Below, piece by piece: positions 18,947-28,579 of a DNA stretch of 64,000 bases; within the stretch, counting starts at the first letter, position 1, and each line of letters starts with the position of its first letter. This DNA comes from Heminiphilus faecis (GTDB taxonomy: Bacteria > Bacteroidota > Bacteroidia > Bacteroidales > Muribaculaceae). The position numbers were made by a program, and so were the translations under genes. The stretch spans positions 275,307-339,306 of the forward strand of contig NZ_VSMC01000001.1 of the NCBI RefSeq assembly GCF_008728965.1. Reading direction: 5' to 3'. Below the pieces are notes generated by a model. It had not been told where the DNA came from and ran no database searches. It worked only from the letters and a program-made list of their open reading frames with translations.

Positions 18947-19525
18947 ATGACGAGAAAAATAGTGTTTGCCACCAATAACGCTCATAAACTTGAAGAGATA
19001 AGAGCCATACTCGGTAAAGATTTTCAGGTACTCGGACTGGGCGATATAGGCTGTAAAGAGGATATACCCGAAACCGCCGATACGCTTGAGGGAAATGCCG
19101 AGATAAAGGCAAGATATGTAAAAGAGCATTACGGCTATGACTGTTTTGCCGATGACACCGGTCTTGAAGTCGAAGCGCTTGACGGCGCTCCCGGTGTGTA
19201 TTCGGCGCGTTATGCCGGTCCGGGACATGATTCTGCGGCAAATGTGGCTCTTCTTATGAAGAACCTTCAGAAAGAGAGCAATCGAGCCGCGCGTTTCCGC
19301 ACCGTCATAGCACTTGTGGAGGGCGATAAGGCAACTCTTGTCGACGGTATAGTAAAAGGCCGTATTATAGACGAATTGCGCGGTGACAACGGTTTCGGCT
19401 ATGACCCCGTGTTCGTTCCGGATGGTTACGACAAGACGTTTGCCGAGATGGACTCAAAAGAGAAAAACTCAATAAGCCACAGAGCGCGTGCCACCGCCAA
19501 ACTTAAGAATATACTCGTCAGTTGA
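18947..19525 (+). CDS. rdgB: Non-canonical purine NTP pyrophosphatase (RdgB/HAM1)
   Basis: A 192-residue enzyme that hydrolyses dITP, XTP and ITP to monophosphates, keeping damaged purines out of nucleic acids. Family motifs: [12 protein letters not shown] at the N-terminus, [23 protein letters not shown] in the middle (given here as the signature region, about 66-88), and [10 protein letters not shown] with SHRARA near the C-terminus. The stop codon overlaps the TTG start of the next gene by three bases, so translation is probably coupled. Confidence 0.95.
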   Translation: MTRKIVFATNNAHKLEEIRAILGKDFQVLGLGDIGCKEDIPETADTLEGNAEIKARYVKEHYGYDCFADDTGLEVEALDGAPGVYSARYAGPGHDSAANVALLMKNLQKESNRAARFRTVIALVEGDKATLVDGIVKGRIIDELRGDNGFGYDPVFVPDGYDKTFAEMDSKEKNSISHRARATAKLKNILVS

Positions 19526-21939
19526 CAGTCGTGGCATTGGGTAAAAGGTCCGTCGTATCGGCTATTGGATTTTTTGTACTGTCATTGTGTATCATGATGA
19601 CAGGTACAATGCCGTTATACGGTGATGTGCCGGTAGGGGAGTGGCGTTACTACAACAATTACGGTCCTGACACTTATAAGGTGATCGACTGTAAAGACAA
19701 GGTATATTATGTTTGTGACCGTAATCTGTACGGTTATGATAAAAAAAGCGGTGAGACTTACGGTTATAACCTTGTAAACGGCCTTAATGATGTGGTCGTC
19801 GACAATATATTTTACAATAATGCGTCAGGACTGCTTGTCGTGCTATATGACAACGGCAATATAGATGTTATCACGGATGCCGGTGACATAGTCAATGTAG
19901 GTGATATAAAAGATGCCTCGAATATAGGTGACCGTTCGCTTAATGACGTGGCTTTTTCTGGCAGTGACTGCTATGTGGCGGGTAATTTCGGCATAGTGAG
20001 GATAGACCTTAAGAATTTTCTTGTCAAAGAGTCGGCTGTGTTTAACCGGCCGGTTTCTGCCGTTACCGTTGCCGATGGAAAGCTTGTAGTGTCTATTGAC
20101 GGGTGCCTTATGTATAAACCCTTCGATGTGCGTCTTTCCGATATTGACAGGTATGTTGTCTTGGATCAGTCCGGTGCCGTGTCGATGGAGGCTGTGTCTG
20201 ACAGGCTTATGATTGCCACCGACGGTAAGGATTCATATTCGGTGGAATTGGATTTTGCAGAGGGCAGAGCGGTCAAGAAGAGAATAGCCGGGGCATCGGA
20301 CTATGTAATGATATGTGACGGCAAGGCTCTTCTGGCAAACCGCGACGAATATGGTATTGTAGACGCATCAGGCACGGTAAAGACATATAAGATACCTGAA
20401 AACGTTAGAAAACAGGGCAATACACGTTGTCATTCGATAACATCCGACGGAAGCATGTGGTATATAAACACATGCGGTCTCGGACACTTTACGGCTGAGG
20501 GTGTTGTAGACGTTTTGCCTGCAAGACCTCAGGCTACATTTCTTGACACCGGCGCTTGGTATATTGCCGCCGATCCGTTAAATGACAAAATTTATGTGTC
20601 AAACCGCAGTTCGCGTAATGACCTCCGTTTTTATAACGAAAACGGCCCTATGACGCTGACAGAGATCGAAGCCGGATTTACACGCGATGTAACACCTGCT
20701 TCCGATGAGGTGACCTTGCGTAACCATAATTCAGGCGGTAGACTGAAAACCGGCTTTAATATAGCGGTTGACCGCAAAGAGGAGGGAGTCATTTATATAG
20801 GCACATGGTATGAAGGCATATTCAGATTCAAGGACGGCAGGCAGACCGACAAATATGACTGGACCAATATGCCCGCGGAGCTCGATTATATATTGGCTTT
20901 TCCGGCCGTTGCCATAGACTTGCAGAACAATCTTTGGTGTTACGGATACAATGCCAAGGGCGATATTACAATTGCCGTATTGCCTGACTCGCGGCGTACT
21001 CCGGGAAGTGTCGCCGCCACCGACTGGATAGTGCTCGACATAGACGGCTTCGGCTCATTCGATGCCAGAAATACCATAATACTTCCGTGTATGTCGCCTC
21101 AGAATAAAGATATAGTACTGATATCAGACGGTTACCGCGACCGTAATCTGGTTACTTATCATACTGGCGCTAATGTGGAGAGTACTTCCGATGACCGGTA
21201 CAACGTGAGAAATATGTTTTATGACCAAGACGGTAAACCGTTTGGCCCGGTATGTATTTTCGCTATGGCGGAAGACAAGTCGGGAGCCGTATGGGTAGGC
21301 ACAGACAATGGTGTGTTTGTTATAAAACATCCTGCCGATATGCTTGACGTCAGTTGCCCTATAGAGCGTGTGAAAGTGCCGAGAAACGACGGTACGTCAT
21401 ATGCCGACTATCTGCTCGGCAATATGAGCGTGACGGCCGTGTCGGTCGACGGAAGCAATCGCAAATGGTTAGGTACAAACACCTCTGGTGTATATGTGGT
21501 AAGCGCCGACGGCAAGGAGATACTTTACAACTTCAATACCGATAACGGATTTCTTCCTTCTGATGAGGTGCTGTCGCTTCTCTGTGACCCTCGCGGCAAC
21601 TCCGTTTATATAGGCACACGTGCCGGAGTGGTGGAGTATGGCTGCGATGCTCTTCCCGCCGCCGAAGATTACTCGGAAATATCCGCTTACCCCAATCCGG
21701 TACGTACCGGCTATAGCGGTGACGTAGTTATAAAAGGACTTAAAGAAGGCTCTCTCGTCAAGATAGCCGATGCGGCCGGAAATGTGTTTTATCAGACCCG
21801 TTCGCAAGGTGGAATGGCTCGCTGGAATGTAACCTCGGCATCGGGCAGACGTGTGGCTACGGGAGTGTATTATGTACTTGTGTCCTCGGCCGGAAGCGGT
21901 CATGAGAGCGTGGTGACAAAAATACTGGTTGTGAATTAA
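19522..21939 (+). CDS. PorZ-like beta-propeller protein
   Basis: An 805-residue exported protein. A TTG start at 19522, inside the rdgB stop, provides a full signal peptide; the mature part starts near [11 protein letters not shown]. It is made of repeated propeller blades ([53 protein letters not shown]) and ends in a beta-rich domain of about 90 residues with AYPNPV, resembling type IX secretion C-terminal signals. This layout matches PorZ, which helps attach cargo to anionic lipopolysaccharide at the surface in type IX secretion. No other type IX component is in the window, so the role is inferred. Confidence 0.7.
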   Translation: MTVVALGKRSVVSAIGFFVLSLCIMMTGTMPLYGDVPVGEWRYYNNYGPDTYKVIDCKDKVYYVCDRNLYGYDKKSGETYGYNLVNGLNDVVVDNIFYNNASGLLVVLYDNGNIDVITDAGDIVNVGDIKDASNIGDRSLNDVAFSGSDCYVAGNFGIVRIDLKNFLVKESAVFNRPVSAVTVADGKLVVSIDGCLMYKPFDVRLSDIDRYVVLDQSGAVSMEAVSDRLMIATDGKDSYSVELDFAEGRAVKKRIAGASDYVMICDGKALLANRDEYGIVDASGTVKTYKIPENVRKQGNTRCHSITSDGSMWYINTCGLGHFTAEGVVDVLPARPQATFLDTGAWYIAADPLNDKIYVSNRSSRNDLRFYNENGPMTLTEIEAGFTRDVTPASDEVTLRNHNSGGRLKTGFNIAVDRKEEGVIYIGTWYEGIFRFKDGRQTDKYDWTNMPAELDYILAFPAVAIDLQNNLWCYGYNAKGDITIAVLPDSRRTPGSVAATDWIVLDIDGFGSFDARNTIILPCMSPQNKDIVLISDGYRDRNLVTYHTGANVESTSDDRYNVRNMFYDQDGKPFGPVCIFAMAEDKSGAVWVGTDNGVFVIKHPADMLDVSCPIERVKVPRNDGTSYADYLLGNMSVTAVSVDGSNRKWLGTNTSGVYVVSADGKEILYNFNTDNGFLPSDEVLSLLCDPRGNSVYIGTRAGVVEYGCDALPAAEDYSEISAYPNPVRTGYSGDVVIKGLKEGSLVKIADAAGNVFYQTRSQGGMARWNVTSASGRRVATGVYYVLVSSAGSGHESVVTKILVVN

Positions 21940-21977
21940 AAAAGTAAAAAATATGTATTTATTTCCGTCCAAATAGC

Positions 21978-21985
21978 TATATTTG
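21978..21985 (+). promoter_or_regulatory. -7 box of the 173-residue hypothetical gene
   Basis: TATATTTG, 36 bases before the ATG at 22022. Confidence 0.5.
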
Positions 21986-22021
21986 GCGTTAATAAACTGA
22001 CCCTATAATAGTACGTCGATT

Positions 22022-22543
22022 ATGAAACTGAAATATATTGATGAAAACGATAAATGTTATGGCATAACAGGTATGGCCATAAGTATGGTGGTATGGGATG
22101 CCGAAAATGTGCTTGCGGCCGTATCTCTTGATGCTCCCGCCGATGAAACGGTCGAGTTTACTCCCGATTTCTATTACAACGGCAATCCGGGACTGTCAGC
22201 CAAAGTATCGTGGAATCATATATTGCAGCATTATCAGGTGACTATGGGCATGCTTTTGGGCAATATACTCTGTCGCAGTTATGTGCTGCATCACAACGAT
22301 GTCACCGCCGACATGCGCAAGGAGCTTCTTGAGCTTTTCGATAACGAAGGACGCGAGACATGTTCTCTTGAAAGCGACGAGATAGAGCGCCTGTTCAATA
22401 AGAGTTACAATTATCTTTACAGAGTGTTCAATCACACGGGTGTTCAGGAGCTGGCCCATGATTTTGCCCGTGAACTGAAAAAACAGCGTAGGCTTACACG
22501 CGGCGAGGTTATCGAGCAGCTTCGGTCACTCAATATGCTTTAG
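22022..22543 (+). CDS. Conserved Bacteroidales protein of unknown function
   Basis: A 173-residue soluble protein with no signal peptide or membrane segment. The first half is beta-rich (KYIDENDKCYGITGMAISM, VVWDAENVLAAVSLD); the second half is helical and charged, ending in a basic RELKKQRRLTRGEV helix. I do not recognise a named domain. It has its own promoter box and its stop overlaps the convergent DUF4294 gene by four bases. Confidence 0.65.
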   Translation: MKLKYIDENDKCYGITGMAISMVVWDAENVLAAVSLDAPADETVEFTPDFYYNGNPGLSAKVSWNHILQHYQVTMGMLLGNILCRSYVLHHNDVTADMRKELLELFDNEGRETCSLESDEIERLFNKSYNYLYRVFNHTGVQELAHDFARELKKQRRLTRGEVIEQLRSLNML

Positions 22544-23172
22544 AGCTGTCCTTGCTCCACCATGACGCATACACGTTCTATTATGGCGTCATCTTTGTTT
22601 TTATCGGGGCTATAGGAACTTTTCAGGTTTACGCCGAAGAAGCGTCCGAATGTCTGCCAGAAACCGGCGCGAAATGTGCCTAAAAAGGCTTTCAGTATAG
22701 AATAACTGTTTTGGTTGGTCTCACGGTTTATCAGTTTTACGAGCATTTTGCCCTGCGACTTGGTAAACTTTTTCAGTTCGGGTTTATATTGGGCAAATAT
22801 TTCTTTCTCCATCTGTGACAGATACTCCTCACGCTCTTTCTGAGTCGGGAAAGTCTCTATGTACTCATATGTCTCAAGCAGTGTTTCGGCTATGAGTTTG
22901 GCATAGGGTAGGGTGCGTTTGACATCACGTACCGTACGCCAGTAAAACTGTTCTTGCTTCTTGTTTTTGAATTTAAGCTGCGGAAATACTGTTATATTGT
23001 TGAGCACGACCATCATCAGGGTGTCGCCATGTTCGTCGACAAAATGATAACGGCCTTTGGCCTCTTTCTGCTTCGGATCGGGAGGTACCGGCACACCGTT
23101 GGCGTCGGTTTTTTGAGCACCGGCTCCAAGCATTCCAGCTATCATTATAAGCAGAAAGAAGTATATTCTCAT
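22540..23172 (-). CDS. DUF4294 domain-containing exported protein
   Basis: A 210-residue protein with a signal peptide of about 19 residues (cut near GAGAQ). The DUF4294 core reads GDTLMMVVLNNITVFPQLKF, then a helical part with FYWRTVRDVKRTLPYAKLIAETL and RETNQNSYSILKAFLGTFRAGFWQ. The family is confined to Bacteroidota and has no known reaction. It starts 45 bases after nadB on the same strand and is probably cotranscribed with it. The 3' end overlaps the convergent neighbour by four bases. Confidence 0.8.
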   Translation of the reverse strand: MRIYFFLLIMIAGMLGAGAQKTDANGVPVPPDPKQKEAKGRYHFVDEHGDTLMMVVLNNITVFPQLKFKNKKQEQFYWRTVRDVKRTLPYAKLIAETLLETYEYIETFPTQKEREEYLSQMEKEIFAQYKPELKKFTKSQGKMLVKLINRETNQNSYSILKAFLGTFRAGFWQTFGRFFGVNLKSSYSPDKNKDDAIIERVCVMVEQGQL

Positions 23173-23217
23173 ATGTTATATAACGCTGTGTGTTCCCTGA
23201 ATCGTATATTGTGAATG

Positions 23218-24789
23218 TTAATGACTTACATGAGGATAATCGACGGTGTAGTGCAGTCCTCGCGACTCTTTGCGTTCCATAGCCTGACGCATTATGAGGT
23301 ATCCTACGTTGATTATGTTGCGCAGTTCGCATATCTCGCGGCTTGCTTTGGAGCGCTTAAACAGACGTTCGGTCTCCTCGTAGAGTATGTCGAGCCGGTT
23401 CCAAGCACGTTTTAGTCGCAGATCACTCCTTACTATGCCTACGTAGGTTGACATTATCTGTCCTACTTCCTTTATGCTTTGTGTTATAAGCACCATCTCC
23501 TCGGGGTGTCGTGTTCCTTCGTCGTTCCATTCGGGCACGTCATGACGGTATGTATAGTGATCCTTGACCTCCATTGCGTGTTTTGCGGCTGCATCGGCAT
23601 AGACTACTGCTTCTATCAATGAGTTAGATGCCAGTCTGTTGCCTCCGTGGAGTCCGGTGCACGAACACTCGCCCACTGCGTACAGACGCTTGATTGATGA
23701 CTCTCCGTTTGCGTCCACTTTTATGCCTCCGCACAGATAGTGGGCTGCCGGTGCTACGGGTATGTAGTCTTTCGTTATGTCGATGCCGAGCGAAAGGCAC
23801 TTCTGATATATGTTGGGGAAGTGCTTTTTTGTCTCTTCCGGATCTTTGTGGGTCACGTCGAGATATACATGGTCGTCGCCGTACAGCTTCATTTCCGAGT
23901 CTATGGCGCGGGCCACTATGTCGCGCGGAGCAAGCGACAGACGTGGGTCGTACTTTTGCATGAACTCCTCGCCGCGCAGATTGCGCAGTACCGCTCCGTA
24001 TCCTCTCATGGCTTCGGTTATCAGGAATGACGGCCGGTCGCCGGGATGATACAGCGCTGTGGGGTGAAACTGGATGAACTCCATGTCTTTTACCGTACCT
24101 TTGGCTCTGTATACCATAGCTATGCCGTCGCCTGTCGCTACAAGCGGGTTGGTGGTAGTGGTGTATACCGCGCCTACACCTCCTGTGGCCATAAGAGTGA
24201 CTTTGGCGAGAAATGTGTCGACTTTTCCTGTCTTGGGGTCGAGTACGTAGGCGCCGTAGCATGTGGTGTCGGGAGTGCGGCGTGTCACTATCTTGCCCAG
24301 ATGATGCTGTGTTATTATCTCGATAGCGAAGTGTCCTTCATATATGTCGATGTTCTTGTCGGCTTTCACGGCCTTTATGAGGCTCTCCTGTATTTCGGCA
24401 CCGGTATTGTCTTTATGATGCAGAATACGAAATTCGGAGTGGCCCCCTTCGCGATGCAGATCAAAGTCGCCGTTTTCGTTTTTGTCGAAGTTTACACCCC
24501 AGTCAATAAGAGCTTTTATCTGCTCCGGCGCGCCTTTGACCACCTTTTCCACAGCCTCTCTGTCGCTAAGGAAGTCGCCCGCTATCATGGTGTCTTCGAT
24601 ATGCTTGTCAAAATTGTCTACTTCGAGATTGGTCACGGAAGCCACGCCACCTTGCGCGAAGTAAGTGTTGGCGTCTTCAAGGTCGGTCTTGCATATGAGC
24701 GCCACTCTGCCTGTGCGGGCTACTTTGAGGGCAAAGCTCATGCCGGCTATACCCGATCCTACAACGAGATAATCATATTCGTAAGTCAT
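23218..24789 (-). CDS. nadB: L-aspartate oxidase
   Basis: A 523-residue flavoprotein that oxidises L-aspartate to iminoaspartate, the first step of de novo NAD synthesis; its product goes to NadA. The FAD-binding loop VVGSGIAGMSFA is at residues 9-20. The succinate dehydrogenase-like catalytic regions are present: HREGGHS, EFIQFHPTALY, APRDIVARAID, and GGNRLASNSLIEAVVYA near 375-400. The helical C-terminal domain is intact. Transcribed against the prevailing direction, with a TACCTTTG box 24 bases upstream. nadA is encoded 7 kb away rather than adjacent. Confidence 0.95.
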   Translation of the reverse strand: MTYEYDYLVVGSGIAGMSFALKVARTGRVALICKTDLEDANTYFAQGGVASVTNLEVDNFDKHIEDTMIAGDFLSDREAVEKVVKGAPEQIKALIDWGVNFDKNENGDFDLHREGGHSEFRILHHKDNTGAEIQESLIKAVKADKNIDIYEGHFAIEIITQHHLGKIVTRRTPDTTCYGAYVLDPKTGKVDTFLAKVTLMATGGVGAVYTTTTNPLVATGDGIAMVYRAKGTVKDMEFIQFHPTALYHPGDRPSFLITEAMRGYGAVLRNLRGEEFMQKYDPRLSLAPRDIVARAIDSEMKLYGDDHVYLDVTHKDPEETKKHFPNIYQKCLSLGIDITKDYIPVAPAAHYLCGGIKVDANGESSIKRLYAVGECSCTGLHGGNRLASNSLIEAVVYADAAAKHAMEVKDHYTYRHDVPEWNDEGTRHPEEMVLITQSIKEVGQIMSTYVGIVRSDLRLKRAWNRLDILYEETERLFKRSKASREICELRNIINVGYLIMRQAMERKESRGLHYTVDYPHVSH

Positions 24790-24813
24790 AGCTCAATGAT
24801 TAATTATCAAGCG

Positions 24814-24821
24814 CAAAGGTA
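24814..24821 (-). promoter_or_regulatory. -7 box of nadB
   Basis: TACCTTTG on the minus strand, 24 bases upstream of the nadB ATG. Confidence 0.55.
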
Positions 24822-24937
24822 ATAAATTTTGAGTAATTAGCATCAAGTGTGTTTTAATAGTACATTATTTTGGCATTATGGCATGATTTTTGTCTAAGTA
24901 TAGGTAAAGGCTGTTTTTTCAATAGCGATAAAATAAG

Positions 24938-24945
24938 TATCTTTG
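24938..24945 (+). promoter_or_regulatory. -7 box of argS
   Basis: TATCTTTG, 27 bases upstream of the argS ATG; nadB and argS thus diverge from a region of about 180 bp. Confidence 0.55.
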
Positions 24946-24972
24946 TACACTGAAACATAAAAAGATAAAGAG

Positions 24973-26757
24973 ATGTCGATTGATAATATCATAGCGCAAG
25001 CGGTGGCCCGGGCCGTCAACGCGCTTTACGGAGTTGAGACTGACCCGTCGTCAATAGTGCCCCAGACTACCAAGAAAGAGTTTGAAGGCAATCTTACGGT
25101 AGTGGTATTTCCGTGGGTGAAAGCCGCACGCAAAGCCCCTGAAGCCGTTGGCAAGGAGATAGGTGACTGGCTTGTGGACAACGAGCCGGCAGTAAACCGC
25201 TACAACGTCATAAAGGGCTTCCTCAACATAGTCATTGAGCCTACTTACTTCATGTCGATGCTGCGCCACATAAGCGAGACTCCCGACTATGGCACAGTGC
25301 CCGTGACTCCCGAAAGTCCGCTGGTCATGGTGGAATACTCGTCGCCCAACACTAACAAGCCGCTCCATCTCGGACACATGCGCAACAATCTGCTCGGCTA
25401 CAGCCTGTCGCAGATACTCAAGGCATGCGGCAACCGTGTCGTAAAGACCAATATAGTCAACGACCGCGGCATACACATATGCAAGTCTATGCTTGCTTGG
25501 CGCAAGTGGGGCGAGGGAGCTACTCCCGAGTCGACCGGCAAAAAGGGCGACCATCTCATAGGTGACTTTTATGTACTCTTTGACAAGCACTATAAAGCCG
25601 AGATAAAAAAGCTGATGGATGAAGGCATGTCGCAGGAAGAGGCTGAAAAGGCGTCGCCGCTCATGCTTGAGGCCCGCGAGATGCTGCGCAGCTGGGAGAA
25701 CAAAGACCCTGAGGTGCGCGGATTGTGGGAAATGATGAATAATTGGGTCTATGCAGGCTTCGATGCTACCTACAAGCGTCTCGGCGTGGACTTCGACAAG
25801 ATATACTACGAGAGCGATACCTATCTCGAGGGCAAGGAGAAAGTGCTCGAAGGACTTGACAAGGGCATCATGTACAGGAAGGATGACGGCTCGGTATGGG
25901 CCGACCTTACCGATGCCGGTCTTGACCACAAGTTGCTTCTGCGCAGCGACGGCACTTCTGTATATATGACACAGGATATCGGTACCGCCAAACTCCGTTA
26001 TCAGGATTTTCCCATCGACAAGATGATTTATGTCGTAGGCAATGAGCAGAACTATCACTTTCAAGTACTGTCACTGCTTCTTGACCGTCTCGGCTTCAAG
26101 TGGGGTAAGGATCTCGTGCACTTCTCCTACGGCATGGTCGAACTTCCTGAAGGCAAGATGAAGAGCCGAGAGGGTACGGTAGTTGATGCCGACGACCTTA
26201 TGGACGAGATGATCGAGGGTGCCCGCGAGGTATCGGCAGAGCGCGGCAAGGGCGACTTCACTACCGAAGAGGCCGCGGAGATAGCACGTATAGTTGGTCT
26301 CGGAGCTCTGAAATACTTCCTGCTTAAGGTCGACCCGCGCAAAAACATGACTTTCAATCCCAAGGAGTCGATAGACTTCAACGGTAACACGGGACCCTTC
26401 ATCCAATACACCTACGCCCGTATACGTTCGGTTCTCCGCAAGGCCGCCGATGCCGGTTACAAGCCTGAAGGATACGACACCGTTGTGCCCAACGACAAGG
26501 AGATATCGCTCATACAGCATCTTGCCGATTATCCGTCGGTGGTAGCCGAAGCCGGACGCAGCTATTCGCCTGCGCTCATAGCCAATTACGTCTATGACCT
26601 TGTAAAGGAGTACAACCAGTTCTACCACGACTATTCCATACTTAACGAGACCGACGACGCTGTGAGGTCGATGCGTCTTGCTCTGAGCGCCGAGGTGGCC
26701 GAGGTTGTGAAGAGCGGTATGGGACTGCTTGGCATAGAGGTGCCCGAGCGCATGTAA
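24973..26757 (+). CDS. argS: Arginyl-tRNA synthetase
   Basis: A 594-residue class I synthetase. The N-terminal Add-1 domain (about 1-105) recognises the tRNA; the HIGH signature is HLGH at 132-135 within SSPNTNKPLHLGH. The KMSKS position is taken by KMKSREGTVVD, as is normal for ArgRS. The DALR anticodon-binding helices with YDLVKEYNQFYHDYSIL close the protein. It is followed by a BAX-inhibitor-1 family gene that has its own promoter box. Confidence 0.95.
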   Translation: MSIDNIIAQAVARAVNALYGVETDPSSIVPQTTKKEFEGNLTVVVFPWVKAARKAPEAVGKEIGDWLVDNEPAVNRYNVIKGFLNIVIEPTYFMSMLRHISETPDYGTVPVTPESPLVMVEYSSPNTNKPLHLGHMRNNLLGYSLSQILKACGNRVVKTNIVNDRGIHICKSMLAWRKWGEGATPESTGKKGDHLIGDFYVLFDKHYKAEIKKLMDEGMSQEEAEKASPLMLEAREMLRSWENKDPEVRGLWEMMNNWVYAGFDATYKRLGVDFDKIYYESDTYLEGKEKVLEGLDKGIMYRKDDGSVWADLTDAGLDHKLLLRSDGTSVYMTQDIGTAKLRYQDFPIDKMIYVVGNEQNYHFQVLSLLLDRLGFKWGKDLVHFSYGMVELPEGKMKSREGTVVDADDLMDEMIEGAREVSAERGKGDFTTEEAAEIARIVGLGALKYFLLKVDPRKNMTFNPKESIDFNGNTGPFIQYTYARIRSVLRKAADAGYKPEGYDTVVPNDKEISLIQHLADYPSVVAEAGRSYSPALIANYVYDLVKEYNQFYHDYSILNETDDAVRSMRLALSAEVAEVVKSGMGLLGIEVPERM

Positions 26758-26782
26758 TAAATAAAATTAACATTTATAACGA

Positions 26783-26790
26783 TATATTTG
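26783..26790 (+). promoter_or_regulatory. -7 box of the BAX-inhibitor-1 family gene
   Basis: TATATTTG, 38 bases before the ATG at 26829. Confidence 0.5.
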
Positions 26791-26828
26791 ACCTATATAA
26801 AACGTTATCTCTCTAAAGATTTATCATT

Positions 26829-27527
26829 ATGAATAACTACAACATGGATTCTTATGGATCGCAGGCGCTTGACACAAGAGTGTCTCAGGTGATGAAGCGC
26901 GTTTATGTAAAGATGTTTCTTGCTCTGATCGTGACCGGCGGAGCCGCGTGGGTATGTGCCGGCATTCCCGATCTCATGTACTTTCTTGCCTCACACCGTT
27001 GGGTATATTGGGGATTGCTTATAGTGGAACTGTTGATGGTGTTCGGCATCAGTGGAGCAGTCAATAAAATCAGTTCGCCTATGGCTACCGTATTGTTTTA
27101 TGCCTACTCGTTGCTGAATGGTGTCACGTTTGCTCTGATATTTGCCGCTTATACTCCGGTGTCTATTTTCAAGACATTCCTTATTACTGCCGGTGTATTC
27201 GGCGCCATGAGTGTGTACGGCTATTTTACCAATCGCGACCTTACCAAAATAGGCTCGTTTCTGTTCATGGCTCTGATTGGCCTTATAATAGCAAGTGTGA
27301 TAAACATATTCTGGGCCAACAGTACACTTGAATGGATTGTATCTATAGCCGGTGTGCTCATATTCATCGGTCTTACAGCTTGGGATACACAAAAAATCAA
27401 GCAGATGGCACAGTACAATGCCATAGAACCGTCGCGTCTGGCTACGATAGGTGCATTGAGTCTATATCTTGATTTCATCAACCTGTTCTTGTACCTGCTT
27501 CGTTTCTTCGGTTCATCAAGAGACTAA
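26829..27527 (+). CDS. Bax inhibitor-1/YccA family membrane protein
   Basis: A 232-residue integral membrane protein with about seven hydrophobic helices after a polar 35-residue N-terminus. Typical BI-1 stretches include GVTFALIFAAYTP, FGAMSVYGYFTNRDLTKIG and LTAWDTQKIKQM, and it ends with the SLYLDFINLFLYLLRFFG helix that bears the family's conserved acidic residue. Bacterial members (YbhL, YccA, BsYetJ) are linked to pH-gated calcium leak and to FtsH control; the role here is not known. A strong terminator follows. Confidence 0.9.
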   Translation: MNNYNMDSYGSQALDTRVSQVMKRVYVKMFLALIVTGGAAWVCAGIPDLMYFLASHRWVYWGLLIVELLMVFGISGAVNKISSPMATVLFYAYSLLNGVTFALIFAAYTPVSIFKTFLITAGVFGAMSVYGYFTNRDLTKIGSFLFMALIGLIIASVINIFWANSTLEWIVSIAGVLIFIGLTAWDTQKIKQMAQYNAIEPSRLATIGALSLYLDFINLFLYLLRFFGSSRD

Positions 27528-27545
27528 GTCTTGTTTTTTAGATAT

Positions 27546-27591
27546 AATCTCGGCAAAATGGTGAAAAATGCTGTTTTGCCGAGATTTTTTT
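27546..27591 (+). terminator. Intrinsic terminator after the BAX-inhibitor-1 family gene
   Basis: AATCTCGGCAAAA (27546-27558) pairs perfectly with 27574-27586, followed by a run of T to 27591. Confidence 0.85.
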
Positions 27592-27610
27592 GAAAAAACA
27601 GTCTGAAAAT

Positions 27611-27641
27611 TTTGGAGAATTAAAAATTATACATAACTTTG
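27611..27641 (+). promoter_or_regulatory. Promoter of tRNA-Asp
   Basis: TTTG at 27611-27614 and TAACTTTG at 27634-27641 are separated by 19 bases, a textbook Bacteroidota -33/-7 pair, about 43 bases before the tRNA. Confidence 0.7.
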
Positions 27642-27684
27642 CACTCGCTAAACGACAGAGGTCGCTTGCTAAACTCTAAAAAAT

Positions 27685-27758
27685 GGTGCGTTAGTTCAGT
27701 TGGTTAGAATACATGCCTGTCACGCATGGGGTCACGGGTTCGAGTCCCGTACGCACCG
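27685..27758 (+). tRNA. tRNA-Asp (anticodon GTC)
   Basis: A 74-base cloverleaf: acceptor stem GGTGCGT with ACGCACC, anticodon stem CATGC/GCATG with loop CTGTCAC (anticodon GTC at 27719-27721), and a T-arm with GGTTCGAGTCC. The discriminator base is G, an identity element for aspartate. CCA is not encoded. Confidence 0.96.
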
Positions 27759-27773
27759 CTGAGGAGAGAGGAA

Positions 27774-27820
27774 GAATGAGTAATTGTAATGCTTCGGCTT
27801 ACTTTTACTCATTCTTTTTT
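27774..27820 (+). terminator. Terminator after tRNA-Asp
   Basis: 27774-27789 pairs with 27799-27814 with two mismatches around a TGCTTCGGC loop and is followed by six T residues. Confidence 0.7.
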
Positions 27821-27867
27821 GTACCCTCCGAATCCTCGTAACCCGTGTAAACATTAAAATGCAGCAG

Positions 27868-28372
27868 GCAGGTAGGGGCGCCAGTATTACGGCGCCCGCG
27901 AATCCGTATGGCCATATGCAATATTGTAATCCAAAGAATTACCCGAACCTGACAATTGTGTATTGCCATTCGTGTCGTGTTTATGCAATCCTATTTCCGT
28001 CGTCGCAATTATCCGGTTAAAGATTGAATGCAGCAAATTGGTAGGGGCGCCAGTATTACGGCGCCCGCAAAACCGTATGGCCATATGCAATATTGTAATT
28101 CAAAGAATTATCCGAACCTGACAATTGTGGATTGCCATGCGTGTCGTATCCGGACGCCGTGGTACTGGCGTCCCTACCATGAACGTGGTTGGTGATCAGT
28201 GAGTTGGCCCGCGAATCCGTGTGGCCATATGCAATATTGTAATCCAAAGAATTATCTGAACGGTACAATTGTGGATTGCCATGCGTGTCGTATGCGGACG
28301 CCGTGGTACTGGCGTCCCTACCACAAACATGGTTGGTTATCAGTGAATTGGTCCGCGAATCCGTATGGCGGG
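27868..28372. repeat. GTAGGG-hairpin repeat block (three diverged copies)
   Basis: Three imperfect copies of a unit of about 165 bp. Shared landmarks are a CCGTATGGCCATATGCAATA stretch, a CAAAGAATTA stretch and ACAATTGTGGATTGCC. They are bounded by GTAGGG-type hairpins (arms GGGCGCC/GGCGCCC at 27876-27897 and about 28044-28066) and by the inverted form (GGACGCC/GGCGTCC then CTAC at 28152-28177 and 28296-28321). The same hairpin core makes up the array at 60.8-62.0 kb, but the inner sequence differs. The block is noncoding and spans most of the gap between tRNA-Asp and the next gene. It resembles REP/REPIN-type repeats; the class is inferred. Confidence 0.75.
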
Positions 28373-28519
28373 GCTGTAGTTTACCGGAGGCTGCAGGATA
28401 CTGCAGATGCCTTGTCTCCGGCTTACGTTTTACATTAGCCGCAAAAGGCTCTCGCTATACCGTCGCTCTTTTTCATAAATAGATGTGTTAACATATTGTG
28501 CGTTTTCGCATTAACCAAC

Positions 28520-28541
28520 ATTAAATCGCGGATTAAATCGC
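28520..28541. repeat. Short direct repeat ATTAAATCGC x2
   Basis: ATTAAATCGC occurs at 28520-28529 and 28532-28541, 12 bp apart, about 40 bp upstream of the promoter of the DUF6291-like gene. Possible regulator half-sites; no further support. The remaining bases 28373-28519 hold nothing I can identify. Confidence 0.3.
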
Positions 28542-28579
28542 ATAATACCAGTACTTTATTCTGAAAATAAACTGTTAAT

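Noticed and set aside
24046..24822. A 258-codon open frame on the plus strand opposite nadB
   Set aside because: It is antisense to a clear nadB gene and lacks any motif.
25051..26064. A 337-codon open frame on the minus strand opposite argS
   Set aside because: It lies wholly within argS and has no recognisable domain; an artefact of codon bias.
27868..28372. GTAGGG hairpins considered as ordinary transcription terminators
   Set aside because: They lack T-runs, occur several times in series and in both orientations, and are shared with a distant locus.
28199..28482. Two overlapping open frames inside the repeat block
   Set aside because: They run through repeated hairpin sequence, differ between copies, and have no promoter or conserved product.
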